Positions 47,983 through 57,185 of a stretch of DNA of 64,000 nucleotides are shown here, one piece after another; within the stretch, counting starts at the first letter, position 1; each line of letters opens with the position of its first letter. A program made the position numbers and the translations under genes. The stretch spans positions 262,234 through 326,233 of the forward strand of contig NZ_KQ947393.1 in NCBI RefSeq assembly GCF_001484965.1. The letters are read 5' to 3'. The notes under the pieces are model-generated. The model was not told the DNA's origin, did no database searches, and saw only the letters and a program-made list of their open reading frames with translations. The DNA comes from Shouchella shacheensis (GTDB lineage Bacteria; Bacillota; Bacilli; Bacillales; Bacillaceae_D).

Positions 47983-49285
47983 CAATGTCACCTTCTTTCA
48001 CACCAAACCAGCGTGGCCGCTTGTTCAAAAACTTGCTTTCCACCCAAAGGGCTAAAAGAATTCTTGAGCCATAGACCGCCGTGACGAAGCTGACCAGAAT
48101 GCTAATGATTAACATGACCGCAAACCCTTGCACGGAGCTTGTCCCAAAGTAGAACATCACACCCGCCGCAATCAGCGTCGTGATATTGGCATCAAAAATC
48201 GTCGTAAATGAACGCCTGCTTCCGGCCTTGAAGGCAGATTTCATTGATTTTCCTGCCCTTAGTTCTTCTTTGATTCGCTCATACGTTAGAATATTGGCAT
48301 CGACGGCCATCCCGATCCCGAGAATCAGTGCGGCAATCCCTGGCAGCGTCAGGACAGCATTCATGGCGTTAAAGACGACAAGCACGAGGAATGTATAGAT
48401 CGAGAGCGTGATCACAGCAATCAGACCCGGGAATCGATAAGACAAGAGCATATAGGCAAAGATCAACGCAATTCCGATGAGCCCCGCGTACACGGTCTGC
48501 ACCATCGCCTGCTCCCCAAGCGAAGCACCCACCGATGTGGAATACAGTTCGTCAAGCTGAACCGGCAGCGAACCCGCATTCAATATTTCTGCAAGATGCC
48601 TCGTTTCTTCTGTGGTAAAATTCCCTTCGATCATGACATTGGTGGAATGAATCGGCTCCTGTACTCTAGCCGCCGAGAGAAACTGGGGCTCTTCCCCTTG
48701 CATCTGTTTCTGCGCTTCTTCAAAGTAGCTGTCCCCTTCTTCATAATCAAGCCAAATGACGAGCATATTCTCGCCTTCAGGGCGCTGCGAAATGTCCGTT
48801 GTGATCTCCCCAAACTCGCTTGCGTCATTCAAGGTCAAGGTAACAATCGGCGCGTTGGATTGCTCGTGAAACTGAGCACTCGCTCCATTTTGTGCGAGGT
48901 CACTTCCATCAAGCAACACATTGTCATCGACATCCCGAAACGTCAGCTCAGCCTCTGTGGAGAGAAGCTCCCTTGCCGTTTCCTGATCTTCCACGCCAGC
49001 CAGCTGAACGCGAATTCGGTCATCTCCTTCGATTTGAATCACCGGCTCTGAGACACCAATGACATTGACACGCTCATTCAACGCGGTGGTCGTTGCAATC
49101 ATCGCGTCTTCATCAATCACGTCGCCCTCATTGCTCGGACTGACTTCGTACAGAACCTCAAACCCTCCCTGCAAGTCGAGACCGAGATTCACGTCGTTCA
49201 GTACAGGCTTTGCCCAATACGAGATCCCCGCCGCAAAAATCGCGACGATGAGAAAGAAAATGGCCATCCGTCCTTTTTTCACCAT
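47972..49285 (-). CDS. secD: protein translocase subunit SecD
   Basis: 437 residues. One N-terminal membrane segment, then LGLDLQGGFEVLYEV, the large extracytoplasmic P1 domain, and a C-terminal block of five membrane segments with SLGEQAMVQTVYAGLIGIALIFAYML, GIGMAVDANILTYERIKEE and RRSFTTIFDANITTLIAAGVMFYFG. The P1 domain is acidic. The GGAGG lies about 11 nt before the ATG. It ends inside the start region of secF. Confidence 0.96.
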   Translation of the reverse strand: MVKKGRMAIFFLIVAIFAAGISYWAKPVLNDVNLGLDLQGGFEVLYEVSPSNEGDVIDEDAMIATTTALNERVNVIGVSEPVIQIEGDDRIRVQLAGVEDQETARELLSTEAELTFRDVDDNVLLDGSDLAQNGASAQFHEQSNAPIVTLTLNDASEFGEITTDISQRPEGENMLVIWLDYEEGDSYFEEAQKQMQGEEPQFLSAARVQEPIHSTNVMIEGNFTTEETRHLAEILNAGSLPVQLDELYSTSVGASLGEQAMVQTVYAGLIGIALIFAYMLLSYRFPGLIAVITLSIYTFLVLVVFNAMNAVLTLPGIAALILGIGMAVDANILTYERIKEELRAGKSMKSAFKAGSRRSFTTIFDANITTLIAAGVMFYFGTSSVQGFAVMLIISILVSFVTAVYGSRILLALWVESKFLNKRPRWFGVKEGDIDEL

Positions 49286-49312
49286 GCTATGTATGTCCTC
49301 CCTACCTGTCCA

Positions 49313-49603
49313 TCAACGTTTCGCAGTGGCTTCCTCAAAATCCTTAAACCAGTCTGTGGGTTCCTTGTAGGTATTCACCGTGATCCAGGTCATATAGTCC
49401 TGCGGCTGAACGGACAAGATGAAATCCACAAACGCATAAAGCGGTATGTAATGCTTTTTCTTTTTTAACTTATCGATCGTAAAGGCCCATAAATCATCCA
49501 GCGTCACACGGTCGTAACCAAAGTCATGAAATTCATCACGCTTGCTCACCAAAACGGGCCAGACATCCTCACGCCATGCTTCAAACTGCTGCCTCTCTTC
49601 CAC
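49313..49603 (-). CDS. comN: post-transcriptional regulator ComN (YrzD)
   Basis: 96 residues from a GTG 7 nt after GGAGG. The family core is present: DEFHDFGYDRVTLDDLWAF, KKHYIPLYAFVDFILSV and QDYMTWITVNTY. In B. subtilis ComN promotes localised expression of the comE competence operon by acting on its mRNA at septa and poles. The comN-secDF-spoVB arrangement is conserved. Confidence 0.88.
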   Translation of the reverse strand: MEERQQFEAWREDVWPVLVSKRDEFHDFGYDRVTLDDLWAFTIDKLKKKKHYIPLYAFVDFILSVQPQDYMTWITVNTYKEPTDWFKDFEEATAKR

Positions 49604-49769
49604 AGTATAACCTCCACTCAAATAGCGTCACACCCTTCATTCTATAACAATCAAATTAAAAAGGAAACAAGGGAGTGAGCAATATCCCCTTTCTCCTGTC
49701 ATGAGTTGTCCACTCACGCATACACATAGACAAACATGTTCATTTCTTTCTAAGAAAGCAGGGGCGATC

Positions 49770-51338
49770 ATGACAAAGCAAACGTTTCTTAAAGGGACAT
49801 TGATTTTAATCATAGCGGGGTTGATCACGAAAGCGCTCGGGTTCATTAACCGCATTGTGATGGCGCGAATTATGGGTGCGGAAGGAGTCGGGCTTTACAT
49901 GATGGCCGTGCCATCGCTATTACTGATCCTGACGCTTACACAAATGGGCCTCCCCGTCGCGATTGCCAAACTCGTCGCAGAAGCCGAAGCACGGGGGCAA
50001 CACAAGCAAATTAAGCGCATTCTCGTCGTCTCTTTAGCGATTACCGGCGTGCTTAGCGTCGTCTTCACAACGGCAATGATTGGACTGGCTCCGCTTGTCT
50101 CACAGGCGCTACTCACAGATGAGCGTGCATTTTTGCCACTTGTAGCGATCGCACCGATCGTTCCCATCGTCGCAATATCAGCCGTGCTCCGTGGCTATTT
50201 TCAAGGCAAGCAAAACATGAAGCCGACCGCCTATTCACAGGTGATCGAACAAGTCGTTCGGATTACGCTTGTCGCCGTTCTCTCTACTGCCTTCTTGCCA
50301 CTAGGCATCGAATATGCCGCGGCCGGTGCGATGCTCTCAGTTGTCGCTGGCGAGCTCGCTTCCCTGCTCTATATGATATTTTTATTTAAAACACGCAAGT
50401 CCTTCCGGATTCGCCGCCGTTTCTTTCCTGTCGTTAAAGAAGGAAAAGAAACGTTTCGCAGCTTGCTTGGCATTGCCCTGCCCACTACAGGCGGTCGGTT
50501 GATCGGAACAACATCGCTTTTCCTAGAGCCCATCGTTGTCGCCCAAAGTTTAGCGATTGCCGGCGTCACCACGGCGGTCGCAACGCAGCAGTACGGGCTC
50601 CTTGCCGGCTACGTAGTACCGCTATTAACGCTGCCAACATTCATCACCTATTCTCTATCCGTCTCCCTTGTCCCCAGTCTAAGCGAAGCCGCAGCCAAAG
50701 AAGAGTCCGGGCTGATTCATCAGCGGCTCGATCAGGCCCTGCGTATGGCTCTTCTCTCCGGGGGCATTTGCGTGGTCGTGCTTTACATTTTTGCCACCGA
50801 GCTCATGACGCTCATGTACGACGCCCCACATGCAGCGGGACTGTTGAAGACAATGGCTCCTTTCGCTTTGTTCTTATACATCCAAGGACCTCTGCAAGCA
50901 GCCTTGCAAGCCTTAAACTACGCGAAAGTGTCTATGATGAATAGCTTATTTGGGGCCATCATCAAAACCATTGCCATCTTCGCCCTCGCCACAAGACCTG
51001 AATTCGGCGTCATGGGCGCAGCACTTGCCATCGTCGCTGGCTTCATTCTCGTGACACTGCTCCACTTTGCCTCCATTGCAAAGACAACCGGCTTTACGAT
51101 TGACATGCGTACGATTGCAAAGCTGGCTCTCCTGATTGTCGCGACAGGCATGGTCGGCACCTTTGTACAAAAGCACTCGTTTTTCACGCTTCCTTATTTG
51201 CAAGATGCCCTGCTTAGCATCGCCATCACCTCCGTCGTCTACATTGGCGGAATGTTCATGCTGGGACTTATTAAAAAATCAGAGCTTCAGCATTTTCCAC
51301 TTATCGGTAGATGGGTGATGACTCTTGGGAGAAAGTAA
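49770..51338 (+). CDS. spoVB: stage V sporulation protein B, MATE/MOP-type lipid flippase family
   Basis: 522 residues, ATG after AGGGG; the frame upstream is not conserved. About 14 membrane segments of the polysaccharide transport (Wzx/MurJ-like) fold, starting MTKQTFLKGTLILIIAGLITKALGF, with NRIVMARIMGAEGVGLYMM, VLRGYFQGKQNMKPTAYSQV and TTGGRLIGTTSLFLEPIVVA. SpoVB is needed for spore cortex synthesis, probably by moving lipid-linked precursors. It is divergent from comN and ends the conserved block; the envelope cluster begins right after it. Confidence 0.95.
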   Translation: MTKQTFLKGTLILIIAGLITKALGFINRIVMARIMGAEGVGLYMMAVPSLLLILTLTQMGLPVAIAKLVAEAEARGQHKQIKRILVVSLAITGVLSVVFTTAMIGLAPLVSQALLTDERAFLPLVAIAPIVPIVAISAVLRGYFQGKQNMKPTAYSQVIEQVVRITLVAVLSTAFLPLGIEYAAAGAMLSVVAGELASLLYMIFLFKTRKSFRIRRRFFPVVKEGKETFRSLLGIALPTTGGRLIGTTSLFLEPIVVAQSLAIAGVTTAVATQQYGLLAGYVVPLLTLPTFITYSLSVSLVPSLSEAAAKEESGLIHQRLDQALRMALLSGGICVVVLYIFATELMTLMYDAPHAAGLLKTMAPFALFLYIQGPLQAALQALNYAKVSMMNSLFGAIIKTIAIFALATRPEFGVMGAALAIVAGFILVTLLHFASIAKTTGFTIDMRTIAKLALLIVATGMVGTFVQKHSFFTLPYLQDALLSIAITSVVYIGGMFMLGLIKKSELQHFPLIGRWVMTLGRK

Positions 51339-51342
51339 GGAA

Positions 51343-51375
51343 AAGCCGGTTCGCTTTTGGGGCGAACCGGTTTTT
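51343..51375 (+). terminator. spoVB terminator, similar to the hairpin at 53030
   Basis: CCGGTTCGC / GCGAACCGG with a short loop is followed by TTTTTTGG, 6 nt after the spoVB stop. AAAAGCCGGTTCGCTTTT is repeated exactly at about 53033, in the other terminator of this cluster. Confidence 0.85.
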
Positions 51376-51444
51376 TGGGGGATTGTTTTAAATAACTACT
51401 AGGCGAGCCTTCTCACAAGACTCCACACAATCAAAAGCAACATT

Positions 51445-51580
51445 CTATAATTCATGGTTCAATATATTGTAATAGGCAATAAAGCTAGAAATGTTATGCT
51501 GATTGTAATCATTGCGCAGTTCATGATTTTTAACTCCTGATACGCTGCTCCAAGGCAAAGTTTTTGGTTTTCATATTACA
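51445..51580 (-). pseudogene. 3' remnant of a paralogue of the alpha/alpha-barrel gene
   Basis: About 135 nt match the last 45 codons of the gene at 53118-54821, and the similarity continues through the downstream hairpin to about 51343. The copy has lost one A in a run (AAAAA against AAAAAA before TCATGAACTGCGC), which shifts the frame; several differences elsewhere are at third positions. No start or 5' part remains, and similarity stops about 18 nt before the YheC-like stop. It is the scar of a duplicated cassette. Confidence 0.8.
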
Positions 51581-51598
51581 AGGGATATTTGCGTCACT

Positions 51599-52885
51599 CT
51601 ATTGTCTCTTGAATAATGAACGGACCTTACGAACTGGGATTGTCAGTCGCCAGCTTTTGCTTTGCTTTATGTCATCGTATTTTCTTTTGAACTGGTCCCT
51701 CTCTTTAAGTATTGCTTGCTTTTCATCCTGAAGCCGTTTTATTTTTCTTTCCCATTTTACTACTTGATCTCTCCGAGCTCTCTGGGCTCTCTGACGTTTC
51801 GTATTCTTTATTTCCTTAATATGCGCCTTCAGATGCGGGTGAACCTTCTGTAAATATTGATAATACTCTACACGAAGCATTGCTGACTCCGCCAAGAGGG
51901 GAGCAGTGGCAGCCCCATTGTTCGATTCAAATAAATACAATTCCCCGTCCCTATCAATAGCCACATCGAAGCCTAAGTCCATCGTTGGTGTTCTTTTGAG
52001 CTCCTCTATCTTATAAGGAAGCGTAACAGCCAATTCCTCCAACTTCTGATTTATTTCTTCCCACCTTTCTCCAAAATTGGATTTTAAGAAGGGCTCGGGG
52101 TCGCTGATGCCGCCTCCCTGATGGACATTGGACATTACTTTTTGACCGAGGCCCATTCTGACAAAAATCTTAGCTATTTCCCACTTCCCTTTCCGATTTT
52201 TCTGTACATGGACACGGCAATCAAATGGGTCACCAAACTTTGTTTTTGACTCGATATATTTTTGTAAGAGATAACGTTCATCCTTTAAATACTCTTCATA
52301 ATGTGTTATGAGTTCGTCGCGATTTAAAATTTTCTCCTCTTCTCGATAACCTAGAATATATTTATTCCCTTGCTTTCTTAGAATGTATAGGCCTCTGCCG
52401 CGGTTGCCATAAAGAGGCTTCATAATAATGGCGGAGTAATTAGCAAGAAAGTTTTCCAGCGTATGAAAATCGTCCAACGTCTGTGTCGGTATTACTAAGT
52501 GGGAAAACTGTGGATCCTTTAAAAGCTCTTCCTGCAGTTTTTTCTTGTTCGGTGTATTTTTTGGATCAAAAGTCAATACAGTATTTTCTCTGAGATAAGA
52601 CATGATTTCCCTATTTTCCTTCTTGAAACATTGGGCAACTGCATCTATTAACCCCGGCAACTTCTTTTCCACAGAGACCCATTTATTCTTTCGATACACC
52701 TTTCCTTTAACCGTCCCATGTTCTAGATTCACATCCCGAGGTCGTAAATAGATAAGTTCCATCCCATAGTTTTTGCACATCAATGCAGTTGCCTTAGCCA
52801 ATTTTGAGGGTTTAGCAGACCGTTGCATAAAGCCTACAAGCATATCAGTTTCACTTGTTATTTCCTGCACTTCAATATTTTCCAT
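51599..52885 (-). CDS. YheC/YheD-family ATP-grasp protein with C-terminal coiled coil and W-R tail
   Basis: 428 residues from the ATG after AAAGGAACA; an earlier ATG at 52930 has a poorly spaced site. Residues about 100-370 are a YheC/D ATP-grasp: IIMKPLYGNRGRGLYIL (nucleotide Lys and glycine loop), KVMSNVHQGGG, LGFDVAIDRDGELYLFESNNG (Asp, Glu and Asn metal ligands). A basic coiled coil (about 385-415) leads to SKSWRLTIPVRKV at the end. YheC/D proteins are known as spore-coat-associated in B. subtilis, with unknown chemistry. Here it is the last gene of the envelope cluster, next to CapA-TupA and the ATP-grasp array, suggesting a carboxylate-amine ligase in polymer synthesis. Confidence 0.85.
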   Translation of the reverse strand: MENIEVQEITSETDMLVGFMQRSAKPSKLAKATALMCKNYGMELIYLRPRDVNLEHGTVKGKVYRKNKWVSVEKKLPGLIDAVAQCFKKENREIMSYLRENTVLTFDPKNTPNKKKLQEELLKDPQFSHLVIPTQTLDDFHTLENFLANYSAIIMKPLYGNRGRGLYILRKQGNKYILGYREEEKILNRDELITHYEEYLKDERYLLQKYIESKTKFGDPFDCRVHVQKNRKGKWEIAKIFVRMGLGQKVMSNVHQGGGISDPEPFLKSNFGERWEEINQKLEELAVTLPYKIEELKRTPTMDLGFDVAIDRDGELYLFESNNGAATAPLLAESAMLRVEYYQYLQKVHPHLKAHIKEIKNTKRQRAQRARRDQVVKWERKIKRLQDEKQAILKERDQFKRKYDDIKQSKSWRLTIPVRKVRSLFKRQ

Positions 52886-53029
52886 TTTCTGTGTTCCTTT
52901 CTTGGTGTGTAGGAAGGTACTTTTTCGCATTACTCTTCCTGTACACACCTTCCAATATTCCTATTCAACCAGCTGATAGACCCATGTTGCTCCGTTGAAA
53001 TTGGGTTCAAGAAATAAAACTTAGCGACA

Positions 53030-53060
53030 AAAGCCGGTTCGCTTTTGCTTCAAACCGGCT
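53030..53060 (-). terminator. terminator after the alpha/alpha-barrel gene
   Basis: AAAAGCCGGTT / AACCGGCTTTT with a 13-nt loop: 11 perfect base pairs whose AAAAG/CTTTT base works in both directions. It lies 58 nt past the stop of the barrel gene and upstream of the YheC-like gene, so it may split the cluster into two transcripts. Confidence 0.75.
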
Positions 53061-53117
53061 TTTATGAGTTCGTTTTAAGTGATTACCAGCGAGCTCTATG
53101 CAATAAAAAGTGGCATT

Positions 53118-54821
53118 CTATGATTCATGGGTCAAAATATTGTAATAGGCAATAAAGCTAGAGATGTTGTGCTGAGTATAATCATTGCGCAGTTCATGAT
53201 TTTTTAACCCCTGATGTACTGCTCCAAGGCAAAGCTTTTTGTTTTCATAATACATCGTCGTTTCCGGCCTGAGCTGCATTTGTAGCTGAAATTTAATGCC
53301 TTCATGAAGAGCTTTTTTCATTTGTTCTGCCTCTTGAGAATAACCATAGTCAACAGCCAGCTTATAAGCAGCACTGAGTCCCTCGCTTCGACAGGCGACA
53401 GGAGTAGACACCGGTTTAGAATGCGTATTGTACGCACCTTTCCATTCTGGGTCCACGTCGTCATTCAGAATTTGAGTTTGCATAATCGCTCGAGCGATAA
53501 ATAAAGCATGGTCTAGATACAATCTTTCAGATCGCTCTCTATAGAGCTCATTCAAACCATAGAGAAGCCAGTGATCATGAGCAATAGTTTCTCTTGTTGC
53601 CTCCTTATCTCTAATCGTTATTAAATACTTTGCTTCATTCTCTGCCACATCCAACCATTCTTCATTGCCGTCTACCTGGTAGAGACGAACCAACGCAAGT
53701 ATTGCTTCACCAGGGTAATAGTGGGATACAAAGTCAGTGGCTTCACCTGTTGAGTATCTTTGTTTATGAAAAGAAAATCGGCCTGTGTCATCCTGTAATT
53801 CCCGCATCCAGGTTGCCATACTTTGCATCATAGGGATAAATTGCTCGTCCTTTGTTACCTGCGTATATTTAGCAAGTGCAATGACTGCAAGGGCGTTTCC
53901 CCCAAGCTTAATATGGTCCTTTTCTACAATTACTTTTACTGAATGTCCATTTATCTCCAATTCCTTTGCTTTTTTCAATAGAAACTTGATGGCCCGCATT
54001 ACAGGTTTTAGCAACAACTCATCTGAAAACAGCTCATACGTTTCCAACATCGAATAGGTTGTCCCTGCATGTCGTAATATATTATATTTATCTTGGCTTC
54101 TATTCTCTTGAGGAAGGTAAGAATAGATAAATTTCCCATTCGCGTTGACCACGTATTTAAAGTAATTGTTTTTAGTCAACTCTATGGCATTCAGTAGGTC
54201 CTGCTTTGTTAAATCCGAATAGATACGATGCCCATTATAAAGCGGTGTGAAACCGTTTTGATCAATGTAGTAAGATTTCGTTTTAAATTTATATAAATCT
54301 AGTGTTTGAGAACCGAGCAACTTTTTAATCAATTGACTTTCAGTCAGTAAGCAATGTTTTTCGAAAGCATTAAAAATATTTTCAGGCTTAACTTTTTTGT
54401 CAACAATCATCCGATAAGCCTCGACTTCTTCTGGAAGAAAGGCCGCATCAAAAGAAGGACCAATCGTAAGTCCGTCCTCTCCGCGGTCATAACGTAATGT
54501 GTCTTTTTTAATATTAATTTTGCTCTCGGATGTTTGAATAAGACTTAATTCAGTCACGATGTCCAATTTTATAGAAATAGGGCTAAAATTAGTGGGTGTA
54601 TTTTGTTTACATTGACTAAGTGCTGATTCAAGCGCGACCTTAAATGTTGTATCTTTTCCTATACCAACAAAAGCACGAGAATAAGCATCCGCTACGGATA
54701 TAAACAAGACAATCTCGTTATCCTTTGTCCGAAAGCTTGTATCGACTCCTTCTGGAATTTCTCCTAAAGTTTTCTTTTTGTTGATGACCGCGTCGTAAAT
54801 TTGTTCTAATGTATGTTTCAA
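53118..54821 (-). CDS. predicted (alpha/alpha)-barrel protein with AMMECR1-like N-terminus
   Basis: 567 residues, no signal peptide or membrane segment. Residues 1-120 (TSFRTKDNEIVLFISVADAYSRAFVGIG, ALESALSQC) recall AMMECR1-type domains. Residues about 240-567 are rich in paired helices with aromatic residues, as in six-hairpin glycosidases, epimerases or C5-epimerase C-domains: ILRHAGTTYSMLETYELF, LGGNALAVIALAKYTQV, FVSHYYPGEAILALVRLYQV, DHWLLYGLNELY and VACRSEGLSAAYKLA. A sugar- or uronic-acid-directed activity would suit an envelope cluster, but the catalytic residues are not identifiable. A 3' fragment of a second copy lies at 51445-51580. Confidence 0.6.
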   Translation of the reverse strand: MKHTLEQIYDAVINKKKTLGEIPEGVDTSFRTKDNEIVLFISVADAYSRAFVGIGKDTTFKVALESALSQCKQNTPTNFSPISIKLDIVTELSLIQTSESKINIKKDTLRYDRGEDGLTIGPSFDAAFLPEEVEAYRMIVDKKVKPENIFNAFEKHCLLTESQLIKKLLGSQTLDLYKFKTKSYYIDQNGFTPLYNGHRIYSDLTKQDLLNAIELTKNNYFKYVVNANGKFIYSYLPQENRSQDKYNILRHAGTTYSMLETYELFSDELLLKPVMRAIKFLLKKAKELEINGHSVKVIVEKDHIKLGGNALAVIALAKYTQVTKDEQFIPMMQSMATWMRELQDDTGRFSFHKQRYSTGEATDFVSHYYPGEAILALVRLYQVDGNEEWLDVAENEAKYLITIRDKEATRETIAHDHWLLYGLNELYRERSERLYLDHALFIARAIMQTQILNDDVDPEWKGAYNTHSKPVSTPVACRSEGLSAAYKLAVDYGYSQEAEQMKKALHEGIKFQLQMQLRPETTMYYENKKLCLGAVHQGLKNHELRNDYTQHNISSFIAYYNILTHES

Positions 54822-54941
54822 TCATATCCAACCTTTCGTTTGTTTAGCTTGTTAAATTCCCGCATTATATTGTCAATACTAGTACAAATCAAACCTTTGT
54901 CTATTTAAATCATATTCACCTTTATGGAAATGCTAGGTCCC

Positions 54942-57119
54942 TTAGATCTTGAAATGCTTGGTAAAAGCCTCAAATTTTTTCCCGCGTAGAAGATCTCGCA
55001 ACAAGCGAGCTTCCGCTTCTTTGTAGGCCTGTCCAAGCTTCCGGTCATATTCTTTGTTAAATAAATGAAATCCGCCTGGTCTTGGCGTGGCTTCTCCAAA
55101 TACCAGACCATCATGACCTTTCAGCATGTCAAATCGCACGAAAGGACTTGGGATTTCTAAGCTGGCTTTCTTTGCGATTTCAGCATCCTCTTGAGAAAAT
55201 CCAACGCCAGGTCGCACATTCTCATCTTTCCAGCCCGTTTTTATGAAATTTCCCTCTGCGTCCCAGGTGCTGAATTGAGAAGAATCCTCACGGTTCGCTT
55301 CCAAGACAAATAATAGTTCTCCGTAAAAACAATAAAATTTAAAATCCAGTGGCGGTTCTGTGCTATTCGGAGACTTCATGATAAGCTCTTCTACAAACCA
55401 CTCATCTTTTAATAATTGCTTTTTATTAGAGCTTCCCTGTTTAACCGCCTCAAGATCTCCTCTCATTTCGGCTTCTATTTCACCCCAATTTGACAAATAT
55501 TTTCCGTTGAAAGCAGATAATATTGTATCATTATTGAAGATCAAATATACGCCTTTTGAACCTGTGGAATGCACAGGCTTAACCACAATAGGTCCTTCTG
55601 TTCCCTTTATCTCATCAAAACGGTAAATCGTATGGTCAGATTTCGGCCTGCGTAAACCAATACTATCTGCGAAAATCTGGGCTTTTGTCTTGCGGTCAAT
55701 GGACCAGGCATAATCTCGGTAGCCCAGTTTTCTCATCGCTGACCTTTCGACCATGATATCTTGAAAGGACAACGAGTTTGTCACAGGAATCTTTTTACGC
55801 TCAAACTTTTTTAAGAAGTTATGGCTCATGTGTCGTTTTTCGACAACATCAGCAAGTAATCTTAATTTCTCTTTATCTTGGGAGACGGACTTATTTTTAT
55901 TGAACTTTTGATAGTAATGGAACAAATAATTGTCAATTTTGTTTTGGATTTGTTCAAGTTGATGAACTTCTTCTTTAAAAGCCTCTAGGTCCTGGTCATC
56001 TGTTTTAGAATTGAAAGATGGAGCTGGTAAAAGCTGATTGATTTCATCTGATGGTTTCGCTTGATGAATATCAAAATAATATCGGTCTCCATCGTTTTTT
56101 ATAATATCTTTTTTAGTTCCTAGGTATTGCTTTTCATTTAGTATTTCGAACAGCTCTACAGCCTCGTCACGAGTAGTAAAGCGGGTTCGGAAGCCTGTTT
56201 TTTTATTGTCGGTAACAATAGGGTAAAAAGCAGGTTGAATATCCCAACCGTTTTCTGATTCCGAGAACATAAGGTTAACAATGAAGCTATAAGGAGGAGC
56301 CTGCATTTTTTTGTAACGTCCAGGAGAATTAAAAACAAAATTTCCTATAGAGTATGCAATAATTCCTGACTTGTATTTTTCAATATGGTTTGCCATGTGT
56401 GTACCGTGAGCTAGTACAAAATCCGCTCCTGCTTCAACGAATGTCCGAGAGCGAAATTCCTCGGTTTCTTTCACCCATTTATAGTCCTTTCCTTGCCAAT
56501 GAGGACAAACGATGACAATAGAGTCAGGGTCTTTTTCTTTTATAGATGAAATTTTTCGAACCAGCCGATCCTCTTTCAAATAATGAACTCCAGCCTTTTT
56601 ATCTGTGGCCATGAAATTATAGTCTACTCGGTATCGGCGAGAAGCTTTCATACCAGTCAGTACATAGACATTTTTTGTTTGAGACTTTCCCTGTACTTTT
56701 ATTTGAGCGGGCATTATCGCTTCCTTACGAGACTGGCCAGCGCCAAAGTACGTAATTCCCGCATCCTTTAATTCCTTGATTGTATTTAATAGAGTTGCTG
56801 CACCAAAATCCATCGTATGATTATTAGCTAAGCTCACAGCATCCACATTCATTTTCTTTAGCATATCAATTGTTCGTTGAGGTGAATCCCAGTTGGGGTA
56901 CTGCTTGCCTTCTAAGAAACCAGAAGGATTCACAGCAAGCACGGTCTCCAAGTTTAAAATGAAGTAGTCACTTTTTTCCACCAAAGTTGCTACTTCTTGA
57001 ATAAATGAGTAAGGATCTTTTTCTAATCTTTCTTTCTCTTTCTTTTGCTTAGGTTTATTTAAATACCAATCCCCAAGACTGGTGTCTCCAGCAAGCGTTA
57101 TCGTAAATGGCTTGTTCAT
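54942..57119 (-). CDS. CapA(PgsA)-like domain fused to TupA-like ATP-grasp
   Basis: 725 residues, ATG 7 nt after AGAGGTG. Residues about 5-300 are the PGA_cap metallophosphatase-like fold of CapA/PgsA: TITLAGDTSLGDWYL, FILNLETVLA, AVSLANNHTMDFG, VCPHWQGKDY, LAHGTHMANHIE and IAYSIGNFVF. Unlike CapA there is no N-terminal membrane anchor. After a helical linker (about 385-440), residues 440-725 are a TupA-type ATP-grasp: IVVKPVHSTGSKGVYLIF, LDFKFYCFYGELLFVLEANRE, VRFDMLKGHDGLVFGEATPRPGGFHLF. PgsA/CapA acts in poly-gamma-glutamate synthesis, and TupA in teichuronopeptide synthesis in B. halodurans. The fusion ties both to one polymer. Confidence 0.85.
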   Translation of the reverse strand: MNKPFTITLAGDTSLGDWYLNKPKQKKEKERLEKDPYSFIQEVATLVEKSDYFILNLETVLAVNPSGFLEGKQYPNWDSPQRTIDMLKKMNVDAVSLANNHTMDFGAATLLNTIKELKDAGITYFGAGQSRKEAIMPAQIKVQGKSQTKNVYVLTGMKASRRYRVDYNFMATDKKAGVHYLKEDRLVRKISSIKEKDPDSIVIVCPHWQGKDYKWVKETEEFRSRTFVEAGADFVLAHGTHMANHIEKYKSGIIAYSIGNFVFNSPGRYKKMQAPPYSFIVNLMFSESENGWDIQPAFYPIVTDNKKTGFRTRFTTRDEAVELFEILNEKQYLGTKKDIIKNDGDRYYFDIHQAKPSDEINQLLPAPSFNSKTDDQDLEAFKEEVHQLEQIQNKIDNYLFHYYQKFNKNKSVSQDKEKLRLLADVVEKRHMSHNFLKKFERKKIPVTNSLSFQDIMVERSAMRKLGYRDYAWSIDRKTKAQIFADSIGLRRPKSDHTIYRFDEIKGTEGPIVVKPVHSTGSKGVYLIFNNDTILSAFNGKYLSNWGEIEAEMRGDLEAVKQGSSNKKQLLKDEWFVEELIMKSPNSTEPPLDFKFYCFYGELLFVLEANREDSSQFSTWDAEGNFIKTGWKDENVRPGVGFSQEDAEIAKKASLEIPSPFVRFDMLKGHDGLVFGEATPRPGGFHLFNKEYDRKLGQAYKEAEARLLRDLLRGKKFEAFTKHFKI

Positions 57120-57185
57120 GTTCCAGCACCTCTTTATCAAAATTCCTCTTGAAAAGTTTAGCAACGTCTTATAACAGCAAGCAGA

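Noticed and set aside
51343-53060. Two similar hairpins considered as ends of an insertion element
   Set aside because: They are in the same orientation as gene ends, the similarity continues into coding sequence, and no transposase lies between.
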